From: Streptomyces sp. NBC_00442
GTDB taxonomy: Bacteria; Actinomycetota; Actinomycetes; Streptomycetales; Streptomycetaceae
DNA: 64,000 nt
NCBI RefSeq assembly: GCF_036014195.1
Contig: NZ_CP107918.1
Coordinates: 992,001 to 1,056,000 of the forward strand
Direction of reading: 5' to 3'
A program made the translations under genes and the position numbers. How positions within the stretch are numbered: position 1 is the first letter of the stretch; each line of letters begins with the position of its first letter. Below are positions 46,203 through 54,919 of the stretch, in pieces. The notes under the pieces are model-generated. The model was not told the DNA's origin, ran no database searches, and saw only the letters and a list, made by a program, of their open reading frames with translations.

Positions 46203-47909
46203 ATGGACGAGACGACAGCCGCGGGAGCGCAGGCCGGGCCCGGCGTGCACCGGCGGGCGCTGCTGATCGCGGGCGCCACAGCCGGCGGTTCGGCCGTGCT
46301 GGGCGGCGCGGGCCCGGCGCGGGCCGCGGGGACCGGCGGCGCCGCACCCACCGCGCCGGGCGCCGCGCCGAGCGTGGTCACCCCGGGTGACGCCCGGTAT
46401 CCGGACCTCGTACGAGGGTGGAACCAGCGCTGGGTCGGCCGACCGGACGCGGTGCACGTGGTCGGCTCGGCGGAGCAGGCCAGGGACGTCGTGCAGTCGG
46501 CGGTCCGCGACGGCAAACGTCTTTCCGTGCGCGGCGGGGGCCACTGCTACGAGGACTTCGTCTTCGACCCGGACGTCCGGGTCGTCCTCGACATGTCCCG
46601 GCTCAACCAGGTCTTCTACGATCCCGCACGGCGCGCGTTCGCCGTGGAGGCCGGGGCCCAGTTGCTGGACGTGTACGAGAACCTCTACCGCTTCTGGGGC
46701 GTCACCGTGCCGGCCGGCATCTGCTTCTCCGTCGGGGCGGGCGGACACGTCAGCGGGGGCGGCTGGGGCATGCTCTGCCGCAAGCACGGACTGGTGGTGG
46801 ACCACCTCCAGGCCGTCGAGGTCATCGTCGTCGATGCCTCGGGCACGGCCCGGCTCGTCACCGCCTCGCGGGACTCCACCGGGCCGCTGCGCGAGCTGTG
46901 GTGGGCGCACACGGGCGGCGGCGGGGGCAACTTCGGTGTGGTCACGCGCTACTGGTTCCGCACCCCGGGCGCGCGCGGGAACGAGCCGTCCGAGCTCCTC
47001 CCCGCGCCCCCTCCCGAGGTCCTCCTGCACGCGACGTCCTGGTCGTGGGACGCGCTCGACCGCGCGGACCTCATCCGGCTGGCAGGCAATTACGGCGCCT
47101 GGCACGCGGCGCACCGCGACCCGGGAACCGCCTTCGACGGTCTGTGCAGCTATCTCGTGCTCGGCCACCGCTCGGGCGGCTCCGTCTCCATGGTGACCCA
47201 GGTGGACGCCTCGGACCCGGACGCGTCCGCGCTGCTCGCGCAGTACCTGGAGGCCGTCACGCAGGGCGTACGGGCCGCGGCGGCGCCGATGAGCGAACCG
47301 GCCGGGGAGCACCCGGCGTTGCCCGGGTTCGCCAGCCCTCGGCGGATCCCCTGGCTTCAGGCCACCCGGCACCTGGGCACGACCAACGCCCTGGTGAACG
47401 ATCCGACGCTGCACAGCGACTTCAAGTCCGCCTATTTCCGCGAGGGGTTCAGCGACGCGCAGCTCGCCTCCCTCTACGACCGGCTCAGCCGCACGGACTC
47501 GGGCAATGCGACGGCCGGCATCACCCTCAGCTCCTTCGGCGGCCGGATCAACTCCGTCGCCCAGGACGCGACCGCCTCCGCGCACCGCGACGCCGCCTTC
47601 AAGGCGCTGTGGGGCATCTGGTGGTCCGACCCGAGCGAGGAGTCGGCCTGCCTGGACTGGATCCGCTCGGCGTACGCGCAGGTCTTCGCGGCCACGGGCG
47701 GGGTTCCCGTCCCGAACGGGGCCACCGACGGCTGCTACGTCAACTATCCGGACGCCGACCTGAGCGACCCGCGCCACAACACGTCCTCGGTTCCGTGGCA
47801 CGCGTTGTACTACAAGGCCAACTACCCGAGGCTGCAACGCGTCAAGGATGCCTGGGATCCGCGTGATGTGTTCCGGCACCGGCAGTCGGTGCGCCCGTCC
47901 GGCGCCTGA
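46203..47909 (+). CDS. Secreted FAD-linked oxidase (berberine-bridge-enzyme type), bicovalent flavin
   Basis: A 568-residue oxidase with a Tat-like signal (HRRALLIAGATAGGS, RR at 17-18, alanine-rich cleavage region near 42). The FAD domain has VRGGGHCYEDF (His114 as histidyl-FAD) and AGICFSVGAGGH with Cys174, so both sites for bicovalent flavin are present. The C-terminal PDADLSDP and YKANYPRLQRVKDAWDPRDVF match the family end. It should fold with FAD in the cytoplasm and be exported folded. It could oxidise the exported cluster product. The ATG follows GGGAGG. Confidence 0.9.
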   Translation: MDETTAAGAQAGPGVHRRALLIAGATAGGSAVLGGAGPARAAGTGGAAPTAPGAAPSVVTPGDARYPDLVRGWNQRWVGRPDAVHVVGSAEQARDVVQSAVRDGKRLSVRGGGHCYEDFVFDPDVRVVLDMSRLNQVFYDPARRAFAVEAGAQLLDVYENLYRFWGVTVPAGICFSVGAGGHVSGGGWGMLCRKHGLVVDHLQAVEVIVVDASGTARLVTASRDSTGPLRELWWAHTGGGGGNFGVVTRYWFRTPGARGNEPSELLPAPPPEVLLHATSWSWDALDRADLIRLAGNYGAWHAAHRDPGTAFDGLCSYLVLGHRSGGSVSMVTQVDASDPDASALLAQYLEAVTQGVRAAAAPMSEPAGEHPALPGFASPRRIPWLQATRHLGTTNALVNDPTLHSDFKSAYFREGFSDAQLASLYDRLSRTDSGNATAGITLSSFGGRINSVAQDATASAHRDAAFKALWGIWWSDPSEESACLDWIRSAYAQVFAATGGVPVPNGATDGCYVNYPDADLSDPRHNTSSVPWHALYYKANYPRLQRVKDAWDPRDVFRHRQSVRPSGA

Positions 47910-47949
47910 CGTCGGACCGTGCCGGGGGCGTCCGCCCGGGGTGTGGAGG

Positions 47950-48531
47950 TCAGCGTTCCCAGGGCGGGGCCCCGGCCGGGGGACGGGTGGTGACCCAGCC
48001 GCGGCGCATCTCCCAGGTGCCCCCGTCGCGGGCCGCGCCGCGCAGGCCGTGCAGGGTCTCCGGTCCGGTGAGCGCGGGCAGGCGGGAGTCGCCGAGGCCG
48101 GCGAAGGCGTAGGTGCGGGCCGGGTCCCAGTCGGTGGAACGGCGCAGCCTGCGGGCCAGCTGGGCGAAGCCGAGGGGCGCCGCGGCGATCACCCACGCGT
48201 CGGGGGCCCCTTCGGTCAGGCGCACGGCCGGGCGCAGCCAGGACGCCGCCGTCTCCGGCCAGTCGACCACCGTGAGGACCACGCCGTCGCGGGCCGTCCA
48301 GGCCGCGCCGAAGGCTTGTGCGGCGGCGCGGCAGGGGGCGCAGCGGGCGTGGCCGATCGAGACGGTCTCGATGCGGTCCTTCCGCCGGCCCGGAGCGGTC
48401 AACAGGCCGATGAGGGCGGCGAGTTCGGGCTCGCTGTGCGGCTCCGGGTCCGGCAGGGCGCCGTACTGGGCCAGTTCCGCGGGGCCGATCAGGGGAGACC
48501 GCGCCAGGTGCCGTTCGGGGAGGGTGCTCAT
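47950..48531 (-). CDS. Hypothetical protein with a CxxC motif
   Basis: A 193-residue protein without a recognised family. It has one CAPC motif at about residue 60-65 (IGHARCAPCRAAA), resembling a thioredoxin-type active site, followed by a strand-like VVLTVVDWPE. The rest is alanine/arginine-rich. The ATG overlaps the upstream Ada-like gene by four bases, so it belongs to the ogt-Ada-like-CxxC operon. A thiol or metal role in the alkylation response is possible but speculative. Confidence 0.7.
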   Translation of the reverse strand: MSTLPERHLARSPLIGPAELAQYGALPDPEPHSEPELAALIGLLTAPGRRKDRIETVSIGHARCAPCRAAAQAFGAAWTARDGVVLTVVDWPETAASWLRPAVRLTEGAPDAWVIAAAPLGFAQLARRLRRSTDWDPARTYAFAGLGDSRLPALTGPETLHGLRGAARDGGTWEMRRGWVTTRPPAGAPPWER

Positions 48532-48839
48532 GGGGTGCGGATGCCTTCCCGGTTCGCTTTCCATCGGGCGTACTGATCGGACAGGCAGACCGCGCAGGGC
48601 CGGTATCCGGCCGCGACGGCGGTGGCCTCGTCGGCGAAGAACACCCGGTCCCGCACGTAGTGGCCGCGGGCGATGGCCCGCAGCGCGGAGGGGCAGTCGA
48701 GGCGCCCGTACAGGCGTTGGCGCCGGTGTCCGCCCAGGGTGCCCGGGGTGACGCTGGGGCGGGCCGTGCCGTCCGCGCCGATCAGTGTGTACGTGCGCTC
48801 GGCCGCGCCCGCGTCCGGCGGGGCATCCTCGATCACCAC
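48528..48839 (-). CDS. Small Ada metal-binding domain protein
   Basis: A 103-residue protein that is little more than an Ada zinc domain. RLYGRLDCPSAL has Cys49 at the position of the methyl acceptor, and YRPCAVC gives Cys82 and Cys85. The fourth zinc cysteine is replaced by a leucine at position 53, so metal binding may use His60 or differ. No helix-turn-helix or methyltransferase part is present. It sits directly after a complete ogt and before the CxxC protein. The GTG follows GAGGAGG. Confidence 0.8.
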   Translation of the reverse strand: MVIEDAPPDAGAAERTYTLIGADGTARPSVTPGTLGGHRRQRLYGRLDCPSALRAIARGHYVRDRVFFADEATAVAAGYRPCAVCLSDQYARWKANREGIRTP

Positions 48840-48858
48840 GTGACCTCCTCGGGGGGCT

Positions 48859-49362
48859 TCAGGCCAGCGTCGGTTGCAGGGCGCCCTCGTGCGTGAGGAG
48901 GCGGACCTTGGCCTCCACGCCTCCCGCGTAGCCGCGCATGGAACCGTCCGCACCGATCACGCGGTGGCAGGGGCGTACCAGCAGCAGCGGGTTCGCGCCG
49001 ATCGCCGCGCCCACGGCCTGGGCCCGGCCCCGTTCGAGACCGAGCTGTGCGGTCAGCCGGCCGTAGGTGGTCGAGGTGCCGTACGGGATGGCTTCGAGGG
49101 CGCGCCAGACCCGCCGCTGGAAGTCGGAGCCGGCCGGAGTGAACTCCACGTCGAAGGTGGTGAGTTCACCCGCGAAGTAGGCGGACAGCTGCTCCGCGAC
49201 GTGGGTGAACGCCGTGGGATCGCGGCGCCACCCGCTCTGGACGGCGGGGACGCCCCGCTGCCCCGGCAGGGACAGCGAAGTCAGGGTGGTGCGGCCGTCG
49301 GACGGCTCCCCCACCAGGAGCAGTTCGCCCAGCGGGCTGTCGATCGTCGTGTACGAGGGCAT
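48859..49362 (-). CDS. ogt: Methylated-DNA-protein-cysteine methyltransferase
   Basis: A 167-residue Ogt with the classic SPLGELLLVG beginning, FTPAGSDFQRRVWRALEAIPYG and RPCHRVIGADG, giving Cys132 as the alkyl acceptor. It directly reverses O6-methylguanine. The ATG at 49362 follows GAGGAGG. It is the first gene of a three-gene operon with the small Ada-like protein (19-base gap). It is a second, intact Ogt in the window, beside the Ogt-Ada fusion at 23.5-24.3 kb. Confidence 0.93.
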   Translation of the reverse strand: MPSYTTIDSPLGELLLVGEPSDGRTTLTSLSLPGQRGVPAVQSGWRRDPTAFTHVAEQLSAYFAGELTTFDVEFTPAGSDFQRRVWRALEAIPYGTSTTYGRLTAQLGLERGRAQAVGAAIGANPLLLVRPCHRVIGADGSMRGYAGGVEAKVRLLTHEGALQPTLA

Positions 49363-49460
49363 CGTCGCCATCCTCCTCATCACCTTTCGTCTCACCCTCC
49401 ACACTGCGGGGTGACGGCGACGGATACTGGCGGAATACGGACATCGCACTGGGGCGGGGC

Positions 49461-49485
49461 GCGGGGCCCGGATGCCGGGCCCCGC
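49461..49485 (-). terminator. GC-rich hairpin after the MFS/regulatory-domain gene
   Basis: An 11-bp perfect stem GCGGGGCCCGG-ATG-CCGGGCCCCGC lies 13 bases after the stop of the MFS gene. There is no T-run, as is usual for this genus. Confidence 0.6.
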
Positions 49486-49497
49486 GATCGTGCGGGG

Positions 49498-51909
49498 TCA
49501 GTCCTCGTGCCCGAGCTGGAGGTCGCGCTCGGTGCGGCCGCCGCCCGCCACCTGGAGGACCGTGGCCACCGGCGGATAGCCGGCCGCGATCACGGTGTAT
49601 TCGCCGGAGGACAGGTCGATGAATCTGAAGGTGCCGTCGGGGCCGGTGGTGAGGGTGTCGACGACGTTGCCCGCGGCGTCGAGCAGCGTCACCCTGGCGT
49701 CCTCGACGGGGCGGCCGCCGCCCGCGCGGACCGTGCCGCGCAGCACCGCTCCCCCGGCCAGCTCGATGTCCTGGCGGGTCTCGCGCGAGGCCTGCACGGA
49801 GACGGGCAGGGCGGCGGGGCGGAAGGCGGGGGCGCTGGCGGCCAGGGTGTACTCGCCCGCCACCAACTCCCCGATCACATACGTCCCTTCGCGTCCGCTG
49901 CGTGTCGCCGAGACGACCTCGCCGCGTACGTCGGTGAGGGTGACGGCGGCGTCCCGTACGGGGGTGCCGTCGGCGGTGACCACGGCGCCGGCGAGGCGGC
50001 CCGCGCCGCCGAGGACCACGTCGAGGTCGACGGGGCGCTCGCCGACGGTGACGGCGACCGCCTGCGGCTGGTGGCCGCCGGCCGCGGCGATCAGGACGTA
50101 GGAACCGGCGCCGGGCACGCTCAGCGCGTACCGCCCGTCCGCGCCGCTGGCGCCGCGTCCGACCTGCTGGCCGCGTACGTCGACGAGGGTGAGGGCGGCG
50201 CGCGGCACGGTGGTTCCGTCGTGGTGCTGGACGGTGCCGGTGACCGGGACGCCGCCGGCGTAACCGGAGTTGGCGGCGGTGCGGGCGTGCGGCAGGGGCG
50301 CGGTGTCGGTCACGGGCGCGGTCTCGGCGGTGGGGGCGTTGTGGGACACCAGCGGTTTCTCCTTGAGGAAGAAGGCGAGGACGAAGCCGAGCACGAGCAC
50401 CGGCACGAGGTAGAGGAAGATGCGCGGCATGGCGTCGGCGTAGGCCCGGATGTAGCCGTCGCGCAGCGCGGGCGGCATGGCGTGCACCAGTTGCGGGGTG
50501 ATCGACTCGGGATCGGGCAGGCGGGCTCCGGCCGGGAGCCGCTCGGTGAGCGCGTGGGCGAGCCGGTTGGTGAACAGGGTGCCGAAGATCGCCGCGCCGA
50601 CGCTGCCGCCGATCTGCCGGAAGTAGTTGTTGGCGCTGGTGGCGGTGCCGAGGTCGGCGGGGGCTGCGGCGTTCTGCACGGCGAGGACGAGCACCGGCAT
50701 GACCAGGCCGATGCCCGCGCCGAGCACGGCCATCCAGATGCTGTAGTCCAGCCGCGGGGTGTCGGTGCCGAGCTTGGAGAGCAGCCACATGCCGACGGCG
50801 GAGACGGCTCCGCCGACGATGGGGTAGAGCTTGTAGCGCCCGGTGCGGCTGATGAGCTGGCCGGAGACGATGGAGGCGCCGACGATGCCGCCCATCATGG
50901 GCAGCACGAGCAGCCCGGACTCGGTGGCGCTGGCCCCGTCGACCATCTGCAGGAACGTCGGCAGATAGCTCGCGGCGCCGAAGAGGGCGACGCCGATGAC
51001 CGCGCCCACCAGGCCGGAGACGTTGAAGACCGGGTCGCGGAACAGCCGCAGGGGGATGACGGGTTCGGCCGCGTAGTTCTCGACGACCAGGAACAGCAGG
51101 GTCGTTCCGGCGGCTCCGGCGGCGAGCCCCACGATGGTGCGCGAGCCCCAGGCGTACTCGGTTCCGCCCCAACTGGTCAGCAGTACCAGGCATGTTGAGG
51201 CGGTGGCCAGGAGCAGCATGCCGAGCACGTCGAGGCGGGGGCGCACCGCGGGCCTCGGGAGTTTGAGCACGGCGGTGATGACGGCGAGGGTGACCAGGCC
51301 GAAGGGCACGTTGATGTAGAAGCACCAGCGCCAGGTGGCGTGGTCGGTGAAGAAGCCGCCGAGCAGGGGGCCGGCCACCGAGGCGAGCCCGAAGACGGCT
51401 CCGATCAGCCCCATGTAGCGGCCGCGCTGCCGGGGCGGCACGATGTCCGCGATGATCGCCTGCACGCCGATCATGAGTCCGCCGCCGCCGATGCCCTGCA
51501 TGGCGCGGAAGGCGATGAGCTGGTCCATCGTGCGCGACCAGCCGGCCAGTGCCGAGCCGATGACGAATACGACGATCGCGAACTGGAAGACGGGTTTGCG
51601 GCCGAAGAGGTCGCCGAGCTTGCCGTAGATCGGGAGCCCGATCGTGGAGGCGAGGAGGTAGGCGGTGACGGCCCAGGAGACCTTGTCGAGGCCGTGCAGA
51701 TCGCCGACGATCTTCGGCAGCGCGGTCGCGACGATCATCTGGTCGAGCGCCGCGAGCAACAGCGTGAGCATCAGGCCGACGAAGACCATCCGCACCCGGC
51801 GGGGCTCCAACGGCGCCCGGGGCGCGGGCGGTTGCTCCACCGCCGGCGCCGCCGGAGCCGGAGCGGGCTCGGCGGCCCGCTCGTCCTTCACCAGAGTGAT
51901 CCCGCCCAC
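49498..51909 (-). CDS. DHA2-type MFS transporter with C-terminal carboxypeptidase-regulatory-like repeats
   Basis: An 803-residue protein. A proline/alanine-rich leader is followed by a 14-segment MFS pump ([51 protein letters not shown]). After residue 540 come three beta-sandwich repeats of the carboxypeptidase regulatory-like type, with repeating [24 protein letters not shown] and [15 protein letters not shown] blocks. DHA2 pumps normally end after the last membrane segment, so the tail is extra and would be about 270 residues on one membrane face. Such tails occur in some actinomycete pumps. The GTG follows GGGGAG. The substrate is unknown. Confidence 0.9.
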   Translation of the reverse strand: MGGITLVKDERAAEPAPAPAAPAVEQPPAPRAPLEPRRVRMVFVGLMLTLLLAALDQMIVATALPKIVGDLHGLDKVSWAVTAYLLASTIGLPIYGKLGDLFGRKPVFQFAIVVFVIGSALAGWSRTMDQLIAFRAMQGIGGGGLMIGVQAIIADIVPPRQRGRYMGLIGAVFGLASVAGPLLGGFFTDHATWRWCFYINVPFGLVTLAVITAVLKLPRPAVRPRLDVLGMLLLATASTCLVLLTSWGGTEYAWGSRTIVGLAAGAAGTTLLFLVVENYAAEPVIPLRLFRDPVFNVSGLVGAVIGVALFGAASYLPTFLQMVDGASATESGLLVLPMMGGIVGASIVSGQLISRTGRYKLYPIVGGAVSAVGMWLLSKLGTDTPRLDYSIWMAVLGAGIGLVMPVLVLAVQNAAAPADLGTATSANNYFRQIGGSVGAAIFGTLFTNRLAHALTERLPAGARLPDPESITPQLVHAMPPALRDGYIRAYADAMPRIFLYLVPVLVLGFVLAFFLKEKPLVSHNAPTAETAPVTDTAPLPHARTAANSGYAGGVPVTGTVQHHDGTTVPRAALTLVDVRGQQVGRGASGADGRYALSVPGAGSYVLIAAAGGHQPQAVAVTVGERPVDLDVVLGGAGRLAGAVVTADGTPVRDAAVTLTDVRGEVVSATRSGREGTYVIGELVAGEYTLAASAPAFRPAALPVSVQASRETRQDIELAGGAVLRGTVRAGGGRPVEDARVTLLDAAGNVVDTLTTGPDGTFRFIDLSSGEYTVIAAGYPPVATVLQVAGGGRTERDLQLGHED

Positions 51910-52097
51910 GAAACTCTCCCCTCGTCACGCTTGCGCCGACCATTTCTCGCATTACGCGACAACCGGGGCAAGCGGAGCGAGGGTGGGCGGGAGGCGCACG
52001 CCGGGCGCTTATGCGCTGGCGGGAGCCCCTACGGCGCACAACCGGGCGGGGACGGAAGTCCACCCGAACCGGTGACCGTGGAGAAGGTTACCGCGGG

Positions 52098-52541
52098 CTA
52101 CTTCTCCACCTCGGCGGCGAGCTTGGCGAGCATCGCGTCGTAGATGCGGCCGAGCCCCTTGGGCGCGAAGGTCCTTTCGAAGAATCCGCCGATGCCACCG
52201 GCGCCGTTCCACACGGTGGCGACGACGACCTTGGCGCGGCCCTCGCCGGCCGGCGTGACCGTCCACGTGGTGACCATGGAGGAGTTGCGGTCCTTCTCGA
52301 CGAGCTGCCCGTCGGTCGGCTCGGTGACCTCCAGGAGGCAGTCGCGCACCCGCTTGCTGGTGGCCTGGAGCTTCCAGTGGACGAGGGTGCCCTCGCCGTC
52401 GCCGCCCTCGCGGACCTCGTACTCGCTGAAGTGCTCCGTCAGGAGCTTCGGGCGGCCGACCTTGTAGTCGGCCAGCGTGTCGAACACGGTCTCCGGATCC
52501 GCCGTGACGATCCGCTCCGTCGTGGCCTCGACCTGCGCCAT
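52098..52541 (-). CDS. SRPBCC (START/Bet v1-like) family protein
   Basis: A 147-residue hydrophobic-pocket protein. ERIVTADPETVFDTLADY is the first helix-grip segment, and the end FERTFAPKGLGRIYDAMLAKLA is the long C-terminal helix. The ATG follows GGAGGAA. The family binds small hydrophobic ligands. A short sequence similar to its residues 9-17 is repeated about 100 bases upstream in the same frame. It is divergent from the radical SAM gene. Confidence 0.88.
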   Translation of the reverse strand: MAQVEATTERIVTADPETVFDTLADYKVGRPKLLTEHFSEYEVREGGDGEGTLVHWKLQATSKRVRDCLLEVTEPTDGQLVEKDRNSSMVTTWTVTPAGEGRAKVVVATVWNGAGGIGGFFERTFAPKGLGRIYDAMLAKLAAEVEK

Positions 52542-52639
52542 GGCACTTCCTCCAGCAGTTGTGTTTCGGGGGTTCCCGGGGCGGGCCAAGCCAACCACCT
52601 CGGGGTCGGCCGTCACAATCCGGGTTGCGATCAAGAAGG

Positions 52640-52651
52640 GAACATGTGTTC
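52640..52651 (+). promoter_or_regulatory. SOS (LexA) box upstream of the radical SAM gene
   Basis: GAACATGTGTTC fits the GAAC-N4-GTTC half-site pattern of Gram-positive LexA boxes. It lies 54 bases before the ATG of the SplB-like gene, adjacent to a TATTCA -10-like box. Binding of LexA there would make the gene DNA-damage inducible. Confidence 0.6.
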
Positions 52652-52704
52652 TATTCAGGGGTGGGCGTGACCGAACAGGGCCCACACGAGCAAGGGAGGC
52701 GTTC

Positions 52705-53742
52705 ATGCGCTGGGAGAATCTCGCCGACGACGACGCCTCGGCCGGCGCGGCCCGCACGGCCGCGCTGTTCGCCGCGGACACGGTGACCACCCGTACGTTC
52801 GACACCCCCGAGTTCCGCGGGATCACCTTCCACGAGATCCGGGCGCGGTCCATCGTCAACCGGGTGCCGGGCGCGTCCCGCATGCCGTTCGAGTGGACCG
52901 TCAACCCCTATCGCGGCTGCTCGCACGCATGTGTGTACTGCTTCGCCCGCAAGACGCACAGTTATCTGGACCTCGACACCGGGCTCGGCTTCGACTCGCA
53001 GATCGTGGTGAAGGTGAACGCGCCGGAGCTGCTGCGCTCGCACCTCTCCTCGCGCCGCTGGCACGGCGCGCACATCGCGATGGGCACCAATGTCGACTGC
53101 TACCAGCGCGCGGAGGGCCGCTACCGGCTGATGCCGGGCATCATCGCGGCCCTGCGCGACCACGCGAACCCGTTCTCCATCCTCACCAAGGGCACGCTCA
53201 TCCTCCGTGACCTGGAACTGCTGGAGCAGGCGGCGGCGGTGACCGAGGTCGGCATCTCGGTCTCCGTCGGCTTCCTCGACCGGGAGCTGTGGCGCACGGT
53301 CGAGCCCGGCACGCCTTCGCCGGAGCGCCGCCTGGACGTCGTGCGCACGCTGACCGAACACGGCATCGGATGCGGGGTCCTGATGGCGCCGGTGATCCCC
53401 TTCCTCGGCGACCACCCCGACCAGCTGCGCGCCACGGTCCGCGCGATCGCCGCCGCCGGCGCGACCTCGGTCACCCCGCTGACGCTCCATCTGCGGCCCG
53501 GCGCCCGGGAGTGGTTCATGGCGTGGCTCGGCGAGCACCACCCCCATCTGGTGCGGCGGTACGAGCGGCTGTACGCGGAGGGGGCGTACGCGCCGAAGTG
53601 GTACCAGCGCCGGATCACCGGTCACGTGCACGAACTGGCCAGGGAGTTCGGCATCGGTCCGGCCCACCGCGGCGCGGCCCGGCGCATCCCGGCCGCTCCG
53701 GCACCCACGGAATCCTCGCCGACGCAGCTCACCCTGCTCTGA
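52705..53742 (+). CDS. Rv2578c/SplB-like radical SAM protein
   Basis: A 345-residue radical SAM protein. The cluster motif is RGCSHACVYCFARK (Cys72, Cys76, Cys79), followed by NVDCYQRAEGRYRLMPG and ILTKGTLILRDLELL. This group is related to spore photoproduct lyase and is often called Rv2578c family. The ATG follows GGGAGG. An SOS box in the promoter fits a DNA-damage role. The reaction is not known. Confidence 0.9.
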   Translation: MRWENLADDDASAGAARTAALFAADTVTTRTFDTPEFRGITFHEIRARSIVNRVPGASRMPFEWTVNPYRGCSHACVYCFARKTHSYLDLDTGLGFDSQIVVKVNAPELLRSHLSSRRWHGAHIAMGTNVDCYQRAEGRYRLMPGIIAALRDHANPFSILTKGTLILRDLELLEQAAAVTEVGISVSVGFLDRELWRTVEPGTPSPERRLDVVRTLTEHGIGCGVLMAPVIPFLGDHPDQLRATVRAIAAAGATSVTPLTLHLRPGAREWFMAWLGEHHPHLVRRYERLYAEGAYAPKWYQRRITGHVHELAREFGIGPAHRGAARRIPAAPAPTESSPTQLTLL

Positions 53743-53755
53743 GAGGATGGCCGGC

Positions 53756-54169
53756 ATGACGACACCGACGCGCATCGGCGCACCCGAAGGCATCGCTCCC
53801 GGCAACGGCTACAGCCATGTGGTCTGGGGAACCGGCCGGTTCGTGGCCATATCCGGGCAGTGCGCCCTGGACGAGAAGGGGAACATCGTCGGAGAGGGTG
53901 ACGCGCGGGCCCAGGCCGACCAGGTCTTCGAGAACCTGCGCCGCTGCCTCGCCGCCGCGGGTGCCACCTTCGAGGACGTGGTGAAGCTGACCTACTTCGT
54001 CACGGACGTGGCCCATCTGCCCGCCGTCCGCGCGGCCCGCGACGCCGTCATCACCGCCGACCAGCTGCCCGCCAGCTCGGCGGTGCAGGTCAGCGCGTTG
54101 TTCCGGCCCGAACTGCTGGTGGAGATCGAGGCGTTCGCGGTGACCGCGCCGACGGCCGAGCACCCGTAG
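53756..54169 (+). CDS. RidA family protein
   Basis: A 137-residue RidA/YjgF protein: YSHVVWGTGRFVAISGQ, the AQADQVFENLRRCLAAAG helix, and FRPELLVEIEAFAV with the conserved arginine and glutamate. RidA deaminates reactive enamines and imines. It starts at ATG 53756 (AGAGGATGG upstream), only 13 bases after the radical SAM gene, so the two may be co-transcribed and so share the SOS control. Confidence 0.88.
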   Translation: MTTPTRIGAPEGIAPGNGYSHVVWGTGRFVAISGQCALDEKGNIVGEGDARAQADQVFENLRRCLAAAGATFEDVVKLTYFVTDVAHLPAVRAARDAVITADQLPASSAVQVSALFRPELLVEIEAFAVTAPTAEHP

Positions 54170-54228
54170 GAGCAGGCGGCGTCCGCGCACCCGTGGGGCC
54201 CCGCGTCCGGATCCGGGCGGGCCGGGCT

Positions 54229-54813
54229 CTAGATCCGGCCCCGGCCCGCCTGGATCCGGCGGAGCGCCCAGGCCGCCGGCCGGGCCACCCGCGGGTGCGC
54301 CAGGGCCTCGGTGAGGACCTCGACGGCCCGCTTGTCGCCGAGCTCGCCGAGGCCCTCGATACAGGCCTGAGCCACGCGCCAGTACGGGTTGTGCGCAGAG
54401 AGCAGCGGCCGCAGCGTCCTGATCAGGGCCGGTACGGACTCGGGGGCGCGCAGGGCCGTGAGCAGACGGACCGGGTGCAGCGCGTAGGCGGTGCGCAGTT
54501 CATTGGTCGCGAGGGCGGCCGCGGCGCGTGCGGTACGCGGGTCGCCGAGCCGCGCCAGAGCGTACGCGGCGCTCGCGCAGCGTTCCGGATCACGGTGGTT
54601 GAGCAGCAGGACGAGCGCCTCGAAGGCCCGGCGATCGCCTTCGGCGCCGAGCCGGAACGCGGCCATCTCGCGCGCCCACAGCGGGCGTTCGTGTTCCGTG
54701 AGCACAGCCGCGAGCGCGTCGTGGTCGACCGTGGCGGCCAGCTCTTCGTACGCCGCTGAGCCGCCGCTCTCGCGCCGCACTCGGTCCAGGAGGGACCGTA
54801 ACTCCTCGTCCAT
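54229..54813 (-). CDS. HEAT-repeat protein
   Basis: A 194-residue all-helical protein with HEAT-like repeats: REMAAFRLGAEGDRRAFEAL, CASAAYALARLGDPRTARAA, VAQACIEGLGELGDKRAVEV. It opens with MDEELRSLLDRVRR. The ATG lies 7 bases after a TAGGCT box, so it is probably leaderless. HEAT proteins are scaffolds, and the partner is unknown. It converges with the RidA gene. Confidence 0.85.
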   Translation of the reverse strand: MDEELRSLLDRVRRESGGSAAYEELAATVDHDALAAVLTEHERPLWAREMAAFRLGAEGDRRAFEALVLLLNHRDPERCASAAYALARLGDPRTARAAAALATNELRTAYALHPVRLLTALRAPESVPALIRTLRPLLSAHNPYWRVAQACIEGLGELGDKRAVEVLTEALAHPRVARPAAWALRRIQAGRGRI

Positions 54814-54919
54814 GTCCAAAAGCCTAGTGGCGTAAGGCCGTTGGCACCCCAAGGATGATCGGATCCCGTCGCTCGCCGGGACATGCCACCGGCAAGAAGC
54901 ACAGGCAAGGAGCGGTCCC

